Part shown: one piece after another, positions 1 to 7,923 of the stretch
Position numbering within the stretch: the stretch's first letter is position 1
Layout: the number at the start of each line of letters is the position of its first letter
Assembly (NCBI GenBank): GCA_002483085.1
Contig: DLHF01000057.1
Coordinates: 1 to 14,769 of the forward strand
Reading direction: 5' to 3'
Source of the DNA: Ignavibacteria bacterium UBA7675
GTDB taxonomy: Bacteria > Bacteroidota > Ignavibacteria > Kapaibacteriales > UB7675
DNA: 14,769 nucleotides
The notes under the pieces: generated by a model
Told to the model about the DNA's origin: nothing
Database searches by the model: none
Seen by the model: the letters and a program-made list of their open reading frames with translations, nothing else
Made by a program: the position numbers and the translations under genes

Positions 1-1
1 G

Positions 2-85
2 GACTTATCGCTGGACGGCATTGTAAACGCTGTGGATCGCGTGATCTCTCGGAACAACACATTCAGGGCGAGCCAGATACCGTAG
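2..85 (+). CDS. C-terminal tail of an upstream gene (partial, uncertain)
   Basis: An open frame enters the window from the left and stops at TAG 83-85, ending in residues like GIVNAVDRVISRNN...ASQIP. Its codon choice (ctg, gac, ggc, tcg) resembles the genes further right. A competing frame is open from base 1 to TGA 133-135, which lies closer to the hairpin at 145-182 that could end the transcript. No family can be recognised from 27 residues, and I cannot decide between the frames or exclude that neither is coding. Confidence 0.25.
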   Translation, partial: DLSLDGIVNAVDRVISRNNTFRASQIP

Positions 86-338
86 TCGATATTGCCGACG
101 GCAATGCCGCCGACCCGGTCGTTGGCTTGCGGTGATGTTCTTGTCCGCAGGCATTGCTCCTCGAAAGGGGCAATGCCTGCGGCATGATAGGCTATGCCTG
201 AAGATCGCCAGTTGTATCTGAAGAGTGGGAGTATATTTCGGCGGTGTAGGTCGGACATAGCGCAGCGGAGTTGCTGCGCGGTGCGGAGACCAGAGTTCGG
301 CCAACGACAGAAGCGCCACAAGCATAGGGGCTTGCCAA
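86..338. other. Intergenic region, no convincing gene
   Basis: Apart from the hairpin at 145-182, this stretch holds noncoding-looking sequence. The short open frames here match no family I recognise. Positions 272-288 carry a 17-base GC-rich string found again at 10256-10272. Positions 315-325 (GCCACAAGCAT) match the end of the dispersed repeat at 3842-3892. This suggests pieces of repeated intergenic elements rather than a gene. Confidence 0.5.
145..182. terminator. Long hairpin, possible transcript end
   Basis: CCGCAGGCATTGCTCCT (145-161) pairs with 166-182 around a CGAA loop. This gives a 17-bp stem with a single T-G wobble. It lies 10 to 60 bases after the possible stop codons of the left-edge gene, where a terminator would be expected. 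No T-run follows on either strand, so it is not a classical intrinsic terminator. It could be a transcript-end stabiliser, a processing site or a palindromic intergenic repeat unit. Confidence 0.45.
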
Positions 339-3300
339 TCAGTTTTCCTGCATCACCTCAGGCCAGTCGTCCACATAGCCGCCGTGTTCGCGCACAAAGC
401 CTATAAAATCGCGAAAAATTGGTTCTTGCATAAGCACGTCGGGGCAACCGAGGACAATGAGCTGATGGCGTGCACGCGTAAGCGCTACGTTGAGCTTGCG
501 GTCTACCAATCCATCGGCAGTAAGGGATTGCATAGTGCGGAGCTGAGCCGGGTGGTTGGCTGCCAGCGACAGGATAATAATATCGCGTTCACTGCCCTGA
601 TAGCGTTCTACGGTGTCGATGGTGACAAGGTCGCGAGCTTCCGGCGGGAGATACGAGGCAATTGTTGCAATCTGTGCGCGATACGGAGTAATCACTCCTA
701 CTGTCGAAGCGGAAAATTCGCCATTGCAGTTATTGCGGATAAATTCTATCAGCCGGGCTGTTCGCTGCGCTTCCTGATGGTGTATCTTGACATTGAACTC
801 ACGTGCCGACGGGATGAAAAGCAGGCGCGAGAGGCTCAGCATATCGGCAAGGGGATCGCTACTGTTGCTAAAATTCAACACATGCTGGCTGTCCTGCTGC
901 CATGCACCGAGGCACGACAGTTGGCCACCGTAGAACGCGCGGTTGGGAAATTCCTGAATGACGCTGTGCATCCGGCCTTGGCGCGAGATCATGCCATAAG
1001 CATCGCTATTGCCATTGTGCATATTCAGCAGCAGCAGGCGTTCGAACAGCGACATACGGAGGTCGCGCACACCAATAGCGTTCAGATCGGCATCGTTAAT
1101 TTTGATACCGCATTCCTGCTGCGTCACCACCGACGGCAGTTGTTTTTCATCGCCAATGAGGATAAACCGCTCGAACTGTGCCAGCAGGCCGATAATCTGC
1201 GGCTCGACAATCTGTGATGCTTCGTCGACAATTGCTGTTGTAAAATGCTTGATGCGCAACAGTTCGCGATTCTTGAGCAGCGACGACACTGTAGCGACTA
1301 CAACGCGCGTGCGGTCGATAGTAGCCGCCAGCTCGTGCAGCGTGCCATCGCCAAGGATTTCGGTCAGGACTGCATCGGTGTGAGTTGTGGAATCTTTTGT
1401 GCCTAATCGGATAAACGGCACCGAAGGTTCGATGCGCTTTATTGCATCGCAGATTTCGTCGACAGCGCGATTTGTAAACGCGAGAACGACGATATTTTCG
1501 GAGGAATTTTCGTGGATATATTGCACCATCGAGCGCAGCATGCGCGATGTTTTGCCAGTGCCGGGCGGACCTTGAAGCAGGAAGTAGTTGCGGGCGCTCA
1601 CAGCGCGCAGCAGCAGGGCGTTTTGCTCGTCGGTTAATTCATCGTAGCCTGCAAAAGCGAGTTCGTCGAACTGCGGGCGTTCGAGGCCGAGCAGAAGCTG
1701 GCGTATAGCGGGCGGAGCGCTCAGCAGATCGTACAGCGACTCGTGCATGGACTTGTAGCCTGAGGCAAGAAAATCGTGTTCCACCACCCATTCGGCGGCG
1801 TTTTCGAGCATTTCAGTACGGAGCTGCTTATTGCGAAGGCTCACCACGACGCGGTCGGGTGTCAATTCCTTGATCGATCCCTTGAGAATCTGGTGGCGGA
1901 GCGGGTGTGCCTCGCCGTTTTCACCCATGGGGTAGAGCAGAACAATATCGCCTGTGCGGAATGTGGACACGCGTATCGTGTGTTCGGAGCGTTGGAACGA
2001 CAGGTGTAGGCGTTGGAAATCGCTATTGTCCCGGTCGAGTTGCAATCGGGCGAGAGCTTCGTATTGCTGTTCTTTTTCCACAAGGCTTTTGCGCCAGAGC
2101 GAGGAAAATCCAAAGTTCTGTTCGCCGCCCGCTTTGGCGGACCAGTGTTCGCGCGCCACAAACGAATTAAACACATAAAAATATTTGCGTTCGAGGCCAG
2201 AGGCCAGAGCAAGGGCATCGGCAAAGCGGCGGATATGCTCGCTTGTGTAGGAAGGAGCTGGGCCGAACGCTGCTGGCGTTATGCGCTTCAGCGCTTGGAA
2301 TTTCCTATCGGTAAGAGCGTATTCCATTGCTACGAGCTTATTGCGCAGAGCGATTACTTCCTGCTTGAGCTGTAGGATATTCGGGGCATTACGCAGAGTG
2401 TTCTCGGTAGCGCGCAGATACAAAATGCTGCTGCTTCCTGATCGCTGCTCGAAGCATGAGTCCAAGAGCATATTGTAGCAGGTTACTTGAGCAATGTGAT
2501 TGCGCCACAGTCCTGTGGGAGTGCTTGCAGGAGAACCGCTTTTCAGCTCTACTACATCCTTGCGAAACTCGTCGTCGTCGTATTCCAATAGCAGGTCTAA
2601 CCGCCCTTGCAGGCCGTAGTCGGAGGAGATAAACGTCGGCTCTGTGCTGGCTGCACTATAGCGAAGCCGGGCAAGTGTGGAGCGCACGCTGTGGAAATAC
2701 TCGTGTGCTTTGCCGCGTAGTACGGCGAGAAGGTGTGGGTTATTTCGCAGCAGCGCTACCACAGCCAGAGGCTTTTGGCGCACAGCGCTGGCAAAAGCTG
2801 CATCAAAATCGCTGTCGATATTTGCTATGAGTTCATCGAAGCAGAAGTTGGCAATATTACCAAGCAGGATTGCTTCGGACGGGTCTACACAGATAAATTT
2901 TTTCAGTAGGTATAGGTTGGGGTTGGCGCCGTTGTATTGGAAGCACTCGGCGATGTCGGTTGCGTCGATGAGGAAGTCGGGTTCGAGTACCACAAGCGAA
3001 TTGCTGGTTGTCGCATACATATCTTGGTCGTCGGAGAGCTTTTGCAGTGCGAACAAATGCAGCGTAGCATATGGGCTCATACTGTGTTCGAGCTCGCTCC
3101 ACTCTTGCCACAGCACTACCTTTATTGTTCCAAGTTCTTCGCTTTTGCAGGTGACTACGCAGCGGCGATACTTGCCATCTACGACATCGCCGGGTGCAAT
3201 GCTTACTACTGCCGCGCGTACAAACGGCACGAGTTCCTTTCTTTTGTACGTGCGTGCAGCGTAGTGCAAAGGCGGAAAGAGCATGTAGAATTCGCGTAGC

Positions 3301-3656
3301 TCTACAGGAACAGGTTCGTTGGAAAAATGGAATACGAGCAGGCAGAGTGCACGTAGGCAGCCTGCTACTTGCTCGCGAGTGACTTCTTTTCCCGGCTGTT
3401 TTCTGCATTTGCCGGCCAGGAGCCGCAGCGCGTGGAGCTGGTGCTGTAGGTAGTCGGCAAGGTGATGTTTATCGGCTACGAAGACCAAGCGCGAATAGAG
3501 GTCGGCAAAGAGCTGGTGCTCATCTGCTGTGCTATGCGCGAGAATCTCCGCCAGAATATTGTTGGATTCGAGCACTGCCATTACATGTGCGCGCTCGTCG
3601 CACCGGTCGACAGAGGCCACCTGTGCGTAGAAATATTGTGCTGTTTCGGGAGTCAT
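339..3656 (-). CDS. Dna2-like nuclease-helicase (SF1B, AAA_11/AAA_12)
   Basis: A 1105-residue protein combining a PD-(D/E)XK nuclease with a superfamily 1B helicase, as in Dna2/Upf1-like DNA repair enzymes. Such enzymes unwind DNA with ATP and cut single-stranded flaps. The nuclease core is visible as D354 (GRLDLL) and E370-x-K372 (VVELKSG). The helicase follows: Q-motif-like YDELTDEQNALLL, Walker A GPPGTGKT (696-703), Walker B VDEAS (810-814), GDEKQLPS (motif III), a motif V-like stretch with VERYQGSERDIIILS, and motif VI LNVALTRARHQLIVLG. The first ~300 residues are unrecognised. The frame stays open to 4058, but I chose ATG 3656 because a strong promoter (3686-3717) lies just upstream and inside the longer frame. 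The extension is Cys/Arg-rich and overlaps a noncoding repeat. The gene is transcribed alone and divergently from its right neighbour. It could serve general repair or phage defence; the sequence does not say which. Confidence 0.9.
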   Translation of the reverse strand: MTPETAQYFYAQVASVDRCDERAHVMAVLESNNILAEILAHSTADEHQLFADLYSRLVFVADKHHLADYLQHQLHALRLLAGKCRKQPGKEVTREQVAGCLRALCLLVFHFSNEPVPVELREFYMLFPPLHYAARTYKRKELVPFVRAAVVSIAPGDVVDGKYRRCVVTCKSEELGTIKVVLWQEWSELEHSMSPYATLHLFALQKLSDDQDMYATTSNSLVVLEPDFLIDATDIAECFQYNGANPNLYLLKKFICVDPSEAILLGNIANFCFDELIANIDSDFDAAFASAVRQKPLAVVALLRNNPHLLAVLRGKAHEYFHSVRSTLARLRYSAASTEPTFISSDYGLQGRLDLLLEYDDDEFRKDVVELKSGSPASTPTGLWRNHIAQVTCYNMLLDSCFEQRSGSSSILYLRATENTLRNAPNILQLKQEVIALRNKLVAMEYALTDRKFQALKRITPAAFGPAPSYTSEHIRRFADALALASGLERKYFYVFNSFVAREHWSAKAGGEQNFGFSSLWRKSLVEKEQQYEALARLQLDRDNSDFQRLHLSFQRSEHTIRVSTFRTGDIVLLYPMGENGEAHPLRHQILKGSIKELTPDRVVVSLRNKQLRTEMLENAAEWVVEHDFLASGYKSMHESLYDLLSAPPAIRQLLLGLERPQFDELAFAGYDELTDEQNALLLRAVSARNYFLLQGPPGTGKTSRMLRSMVQYIHENSSENIVVLAFTNRAVDEICDAIKRIEPSVPFIRLGTKDSTTHTDAVLTEILGDGTLHELAATIDRTRVVVATVSSLLKNRELLRIKHFTTAIVDEASQIVEPQIIGLLAQFERFILIGDEKQLPSVVTQQECGIKINDADLNAIGVRDLRMSLFERLLLLNMHNGNSDAYGMISRQGRMHSVIQEFPNRAFYGGQLSCLGAWQQDSQHVLNFSNSSDPLADMLSLSRLLFIPSAREFNVKIHHQEAQRTARLIEFIRNNCNGEFSASTVGVITPYRAQIATIASYLPPEARDLVTIDTVERYQGSERDIIILSLAANHPAQLRTMQSLTADGLVDRKLNVALTRARHQLIVLGCPDVLMQEPIFRDFIGFVREHGGYVDDWPEVMQEN

Positions 3657-3685
3657 AGTAGCGGGCAAGCAAGCGTAGAAAAAAA

Positions 3686-3717
3686 CAAAAGTAGAGATTC
3701 CGGGTCGGATTCTCAAA
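3686..3717 (-). promoter_or_regulatory. Bacteroidota-type promoter of the nuclease-helicase
   Basis: On the minus strand, TTTG (3717-3714) is followed after exactly 20 bases by TACTTTTG (3693-3686), an exact TAnnTTTG -7 element. Transcription should begin near 3679, about 20 bases before ATG 3656. This supports the short form of the protein and the FCB affiliation. Confidence 0.8.
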
Positions 3718-3841
3718 TACCATTGCCAGCGGTGATGTGCAGTTGTCGTAGCGACAGGCAGCAATCTACAAAACTTTCTGAAGATTTTTATACACTCTGT
3801 GTTGAGCATGCGTGCCCGTGTGGACAGAGGCCAAGCGGATG

Positions 3842-3892
3842 TGCGACCGGTGACAGCGACCAGCCGGGCGCTACAGCGACGCCCGTGCCACA
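3842..3892. repeat. Dispersed intergenic repeat, copy A
   Basis: This 51-base stretch matches 13552-13602 at 44 of 51 positions, with the first 21 bases identical. Read in the one frame open in both copies, the seven differences fall on all codon positions, so conservation is not that of a protein. The flanks just before each copy (CAGAGGCCAAGCGG here, CAGAGCCAGCGGG there) are also related, so the full unit may be longer. Confidence 0.65.
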
Positions 3893-4099
3893 AGCATGAG
3901 CATATTGCCGAAAAGATGAAAACGCAGCAGCAGATGTTATGTAGTGATTGGCTATGGCTGCTATCGTGCAAAAAACAGGGCATGTAGCAAGAGCACGGAT
4001 AACGGATACTCTTGCAGATACAGAGCATTATGGTAAATTGTCGGCTGCAATTGGACAATGATTCTGTGATACCCGTCTGCTGATGCTTTGGACAATACT

Positions 4100-4900
4100 A
4101 TGAAACTCCCGGTAATTGCTGTACTGTTTGCTCTGATAACCTGTGCTTTTACCTCCGCACAAACTGCTGATACACGCGAGGGGAAGTCTGAGAAAAAAGA
4201 CATTGGTAAAGCCTTCCTTCTGGCGCTGTGCACAAAGGACTACCAGACTGCCTGGAATGTCTTGGCTCCGAGCGTGCAGAGGGAACATCCGTATGGTATG
4301 TTCATCGAGATGGCAACTCCCTTTGCCGAAGCGTATGAAACAGGGGGGCATCCCGGCATAGAATCGTATATGTCCGGTTCTGTTGTGATCGACAACAAGC
4401 CTCATAGGATGCAGCAGTATCGGTTTGCCAACGACGTTAGTACATCCGAGCCAACCGTACTTTTTGAAGTGGTGATTAGCGATTCCTCCGATCTCATTCT
4501 CCGGTTCAGACCTCGCATGCGCGCTGCTATGCCAGAAGAGAACAGCCGTATTCCTACAAGCCAGGGTCGGGAAGACGCATTGGAAGGGGGACAAGTCTGG
4601 ATCGTAGAGGGGGACACTGTGCAGGTGCAGGAAGCCGCCGTTGTCTTTTTTGGCAGCGAGGCTATACTTGCGATTAAGGTATTCCGCAGCCTCCCCGATG
4701 ATATCACCCAGGAGCAGGCACGCACGATGGCTATACCGATTGTGCGGCATGCACTTAATCGAGGATTAGGCGATATTGCCCAGAAGTACGCAGAAAAGAA
4801 CGGTGTTGCGCTGCGTCCTTCTGTGGGCCTGGCGTTTATCAAGCCCGGCACTGTGCGTGGTTATCGGGTAATGGTAGAGGCTTCGGACTACGCGCCATAA
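4100..4900 (+). CDS. Exported protein of unknown function
   Basis: A 266-residue protein beginning MKLPVIAVLFALITCAFTSA: a short positive start, a hydrophobic core, and a signal peptidase I site after SA, just before QTADT. The Cys is preceded by LIT, a poor lipobox, so a soluble periplasmic or secreted protein is likelier than a lipoprotein. I recognise no catalytic motif. Mature residues include KAFLLALCTKDYQTAWNVLAP, reminiscent of small NTF2-like or DUF3887-like folds that begin with a helix of this kind, but this is only an impression. A TTG 12 bases upstream (4088) is also in frame. I prefer ATG 4100 because it places the lysine directly before the hydrophobic core. The gene lies 98 bases upstream of glgP on the same strand; no functional link can be read from the sequence. 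Confidence 0.75.
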   Translation: MKLPVIAVLFALITCAFTSAQTADTREGKSEKKDIGKAFLLALCTKDYQTAWNVLAPSVQREHPYGMFIEMATPFAEAYETGGHPGIESYMSGSVVIDNKPHRMQQYRFANDVSTSEPTVLFEVVISDSSDLILRFRPRMRAAMPEENSRIPTSQGREDALEGGQVWIVEGDTVQVQEAAVVFFGSEAILAIKVFRSLPDDITQEQARTMAIPIVRHALNRGLGDIAQKYAEKNGVALRPSVGLAFIKPGTVRGYRVMVEASDYAP

Positions 4901-4998
4901 CTGGGGTAATCTATACCCTTTATTTTATTTATTCGGCTTTTAGCTGAGTTTTCCGAACTTTGTTTTTCTTTGACTTGTACAACCTCCTCTTGTAAACG

Positions 4999-7500
4999 AT
5001 GACGACAGATCATAACACGGAACGCAGCATAGATCATAACTCTCTTTATTTTGTCGATGGGCACAATGGCGAGCTTTCGCTCGAACAATCCTTTCGATAC
5101 CATCTTGAATCGACATTAGTCAAAGATAAAAACACAGCAACAAAGAGCGACGTGTACCGGGCGCTCGTGCTTTCGGTACGGGATATGCTTATCCGCAAGT
5201 GGCTGCGTACCCGGGATGAATACGCTCGGCGCGACGTAAAGAAGGTGTATTACCTTTCGCTTGAGTTCCTCATGGGGCGGCTGCTCAGCACAACGCTGAT
5301 CAACATTGGCTACTACGATACATGCCGCGACATCATGCAGTCGATAGGCTATGATCTGGACGAGATCGTAGAGGAAGAAAAGGATATGGGACTGGGCAAT
5401 GGCGGTCTGGGCCGGTTAGCAGCCTGCTTTCTGGACTCGATGGCCACGCTGCAAATTCCTTCTTTTGGCTATGGCATACGCTATGAATACGGGATTTTCG
5501 ATCAAGAAATAGAAAACGGATACCAGGTAGAAAAGCCCGACAACTGGCTTGCCTTTGGCACTCCGTGGGATGTTCGGCGTCCCGAATTTACATGCCGTGT
5601 GAAGTTTGGCGGAAGTGTCACCTCATGGGAGGACAGGGAAGGGCGAGTGCATTTCGACTGGACCGACACCAACGACGTGCTCGCGCTGGCTTATGATGTG
5701 CCTGTGCCGGGATACCGCAACAATACCGTGAACACACTGCGGCTATGGCGTGCAAAATCGACAAACGACTTCGATCTGAAATTGTTCAACGAAGGCGATT
5801 TCATCAAAGCGGTAGAAGGCAAAAACACGACAGAGAACATCTCTAAAGTGCTGTACCCCAACGATAATTTTTACTCCGGTAAAGTATTGCGCCTACAGCA
5901 GCAGTTCTTCTTTGTATCGGCGTCGCTTCAGGATATTATCAGGCAGTTCCGGCTACAGCACACGGACTGGCGGCTGTTTCCCGACAGGGTCGTCATCCAG
6001 CTCAACGACACGCATCCTGCTATCGCTATTCCCGAACTGATGCGGATTCTAATGGATGTGGAAGGGCTGTCGTGGCGCAGTGCGTGGGAAATTGTCACAC
6101 AGACCTTTGCTTACACCAACCACACTGTGCTTTCCGAAGCGCTCGAACGCTGGTCGGTGGCTTTGCTCGAAGACCTTTTGCCGCGCCACATGCAGATTAT
6201 CCGCGAGATCAACAAGCGGTTCCTCTACGAAGTAGCGCAGCACTGGCCGAACAATCCTGATAAAGCAGCCTCGATGTCGATTATCGAAGAGGGGAGCGAT
6301 CCACACGTCCGCATGGCGTATTTGGCCATTGTAGCGAGCTTTTCGGTAAATGGTGTTGCGGAGTTGCACACGCATATCCTCAAAACACGATTATTTGCCG
6401 ATTTCTACCAGTTTTTTCCTGAGAAATTCAACAATAAGACCAATGGCATTACCCAACGGCGTTGGCTTCAAAAGGCAAACCCTTCGTTGTCGGAGTTGAT
6501 TACCGGGCGTATTGGCAATGCGTGGTGTTTAGACCTGTACGATCTGCAAAAAATCGAACAGTACATTGGCGATGCCGACTTCATGATGCAGTGGCGTGCC
6601 TCCAAAAGACACAACAAAGAATTGTTGTTTAAGTACATTGAAGCAAACTACCCAGTGCAGCTCAATCCAAATTCGATGGTAGATGCGCAGATAAAGCGCA
6701 TACACGAGTACAAGCGCCAGCTACTCGACGTGCTGCATGTGATCACGTTGTACAACCGCATCAAAGACAATCCGCACATCGACATAGTGCCTCGCACTGT
6801 GCTGTTTGCGGGCAAAGCAGCACCGGGCTATTTCATGGCGAAGCTCGTGATTAAATTTATCAACTCCGTTGCTGATGTGGTGAACAACGATCCTGTGGTG
6901 GGCGACAGACTGAAGCTGTTGTTTCTAAAGAACTACTCGGTAACGCTGGCGGAGCGCATCATACCGGCGTCGGACCTTTCGGAGCAGATTTCTACAGCGG
7001 GTTATGAAGCATCAGGCACTGGCAACATGAAATTCCAGCTCAACGGCGCGCTTACTATTGGCACAATGGATGGCGCTAACATCGAAATGCGGGAAGAGGT
7101 GGGCCCCGACAACATATTTATCTTTGGGCTCGGCGCCGAAGAAGTGCTGGCGCTAAAGCACAACGGCTACAACCCACGCGAATACTACGAGCGTATTGCT
7201 GCGGTGCAGCGTGTGATTGACATGATAACGCACAATGTTTTCGCGCCGGAAGAGCCGGGCATATTTATGCCCATTGTCAATGGGCTCTTAGAGCAGGATG
7301 TATATTGCCTGCTCGCCGACTACGAATCGTACATTGCTACACAGGACAGAGTAGCCGAACTCTTTCGCAATGAATGGGAATGGACATCAAAATCTATTCT
7401 CAACACAGCGCGTTCGGGGCGATTTTCCAGCGACAGAACAATACGCCAGTACGGCGACGAGATATGGCGTGCGACATCGGTGCCCATCCAAGGCCTGTAA
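4999..7500 (+). CDS. glgP: Glycogen/starch phosphorylase
   Basis: An 833-residue alpha-glucan phosphorylase (GT35). It uses phosphate to release glucose-1-phosphate from the non-reducing ends of glycogen in the cytoplasm, with pyridoxal phosphate as cofactor. The length fits the family (about 800-850). Family hallmarks are present along the whole protein: YLSLEFLMGR (85-94), GLGNGGLGRLAACFLDS near 130, KRIHEYKRQLLD near 570, and the cofactor site GTGNMKFQLNGALTIGT, where the lysine is residue 678. The C-terminal WTSKSILNTARSGRFSSDRTI is also typical. There is no clear Shine-Dalgarno sequence before ATG 4999, which is common in Bacteroidota. No other glycogen genes are in view and no intrinsic terminator follows the stop; the tRNA-Lys promoter begins 23 bases later. 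The gene is intact. Confidence 0.97.
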   Translation: MTTDHNTERSIDHNSLYFVDGHNGELSLEQSFRYHLESTLVKDKNTATKSDVYRALVLSVRDMLIRKWLRTRDEYARRDVKKVYYLSLEFLMGRLLSTTLINIGYYDTCRDIMQSIGYDLDEIVEEEKDMGLGNGGLGRLAACFLDSMATLQIPSFGYGIRYEYGIFDQEIENGYQVEKPDNWLAFGTPWDVRRPEFTCRVKFGGSVTSWEDREGRVHFDWTDTNDVLALAYDVPVPGYRNNTVNTLRLWRAKSTNDFDLKLFNEGDFIKAVEGKNTTENISKVLYPNDNFYSGKVLRLQQQFFFVSASLQDIIRQFRLQHTDWRLFPDRVVIQLNDTHPAIAIPELMRILMDVEGLSWRSAWEIVTQTFAYTNHTVLSEALERWSVALLEDLLPRHMQIIREINKRFLYEVAQHWPNNPDKAASMSIIEEGSDPHVRMAYLAIVASFSVNGVAELHTHILKTRLFADFYQFFPEKFNNKTNGITQRRWLQKANPSLSELITGRIGNAWCLDLYDLQKIEQYIGDADFMMQWRASKRHNKELLFKYIEANYPVQLNPNSMVDAQIKRIHEYKRQLLDVLHVITLYNRIKDNPHIDIVPRTVLFAGKAAPGYFMAKLVIKFINSVADVVNNDPVVGDRLKLLFLKNYSVTLAERIIPASDLSEQISTAGYEASGTGNMKFQLNGALTIGTMDGANIEMREEVGPDNIFIFGLGAEEVLALKHNGYNPREYYERIAAVQRVIDMITHNVFAPEEPGIFMPIVNGLLEQDVYCLLADYESYIATQDRVAELFRNEWEWTSKSILNTARSGRFSSDRTIRQYGDEIWRATSVPIQGL

Positions 7501-7523
7501 TTTGCAAATAATTACATTTTTTA

Positions 7524-7555
7524 GTTGCAATCAGCCAAAAAACGCCGTATCTTTG
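7524..7555 (+). promoter_or_regulatory. Promoter of tRNA-Lys
   Basis: GTTG (7524-7527), a 20-base spacer and TATCTTTG (7548-7555) match the Bacteroidota TTTG/TAnnTTTG pattern, with an exact -7 element. Transcription would start near 7562, about 13 bases before the mature tRNA. Confidence 0.7.
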
Positions 7556-7574
7556 CGTTCTGTTTAGTAACGGC

Positions 7575-7647
7575 GATCCCGTAGCTCAGCTGGTAGAGCA
7601 TTTGACTTTTAATCAAAGGGCCGTAGGTTCGAGTCCTACCGGGATCA
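7575..7647 (+). tRNA. tRNA-Lys (anticodon UUU)
   Basis: A complete 73-base cloverleaf. The acceptor stem is GATCCCG/CGGGATC with discriminator A, followed by a D-arm. The anticodon arm is TTTGA-CTTTTAA-TCAAA (anticodon TTT), the variable loop is 5 bases, and the T-arm is GTAGG-TTCGAGT-CCTAC. CCA is not encoded. From the first base of the anticodon loop (7606) onward it is duplicated perfectly at 10058, so its 3' half is also the attachment site of an island. Confidence 0.98.
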
Positions 7648-7706
7648 CTGAAAACAATTAAAAAGCCTGAAATTCTATGAATTTCGGGCTTTTTGCATTT
7701 TAGGGA
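7606..7706. repeat. Left 101-bp direct repeat (att-like)
   Basis: Runs from the first base of the tRNA-Lys anticodon loop, through the T-arm, acceptor 3' strand and terminator, to GCATTTTAGGGA. Identity with 10058-10158 is complete and stops abruptly at both ends. It begins at the anticodon loop, a known crossover region for tyrosine recombinases that use tRNA genes. Confidence 0.95.
7660..7694 (+). terminator. Intrinsic terminator of tRNA-Lys
   Basis: AAAAAGCCTGAAATTC pairs with GAATTTCGGGCTTTTT around a TAT loop, with one T-G wobble, and ends in TTTTT. It starts 13 bases after the tRNA. An identical copy is at 10112-10146, within the right-hand direct repeat. Confidence 0.9.
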
Positions 7707-7776
7707 GGAACAACCTTATCACCGGATTTTGCTACAAATGGGGTGTTGAGTCAACTTTGTGTCAAGAATTTTGGCC

Positions 7777-7868
7777 TATTGATTTTGCAATCAAAAGGCA
7801 TAGGCTCATGTTCTTTCACACCGATGGAAAAACAAGAAAGCCTAAAATTCTCTGGATTTTTAGGCTTC
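7777..7868. repeat. Degenerate third copy of the tRNA-derived repeat
   Basis: Compared by eye with 7601-7694, the order of elements is kept. An anticodon-arm-like hairpin TTGATTTTGCAATCAA comes first, then AAGGCATAGG (tRNA: GGGCCGTAGG), a decayed T-arm and acceptor region, then AAAGCCTAAAATTCTCTGGATTT (tRNA terminator: AAAGCCTGAAATTCTATGAATTT). The terminator half is the closest part; the middle is weak and needs small gaps. It suggests an older attachment site or an earlier insertion at the same locus. Confidence 0.45.
7838..7867 (-). terminator. Terminator of the rloA-rloB operon
   Basis: AAGCCTAAAA (7838-7847) pairs with TTTTAGGCTT (7858-7867) around a 10-base loop. On the minus strand the stem is followed by TCTTGTTTTTCC, and it lies about 55 bases past the rloB stop. 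Its sequence resembles the tRNA-Lys terminator. Confidence 0.7.
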
Positions 7869-7923
7869 GTATATGGACTTTACCAGCATTACGGTTGCGT
7901 ATCATTTTGGATTTAGAATTTTG

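Larger units (their letters stand above)
3657..4099. other. Divergent intergenic region with a dispersed repeat
   Basis: 443 bases between divergent genes. It contains the helicase promoter on the left and a copy of a 51-base dispersed repeat (3842-3892) in the middle. On the right is AT-richer sequence that must hold the promoter of the exported-protein gene. I see no exact TTTG/TAnnTTTG pair for that gene; the nearest weak candidate is TTG then TAAATTG around 4011-4040. No coding sequence is convincing. Confidence 0.5.

Noticed and set aside
3462..3899. Plus-strand open frame ending in the dispersed repeat
   Set aside because: Most of it lies opposite the helicase coding sequence. The repeat's substitutions do not follow codon positions.
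7543..7574. CGCCGT/ACGGCG inverted repeat around the tRNA-Lys transcription start
   Set aside because: Only six base pairs across a long loop; it overlaps promoter elements and is probably fortuitous.
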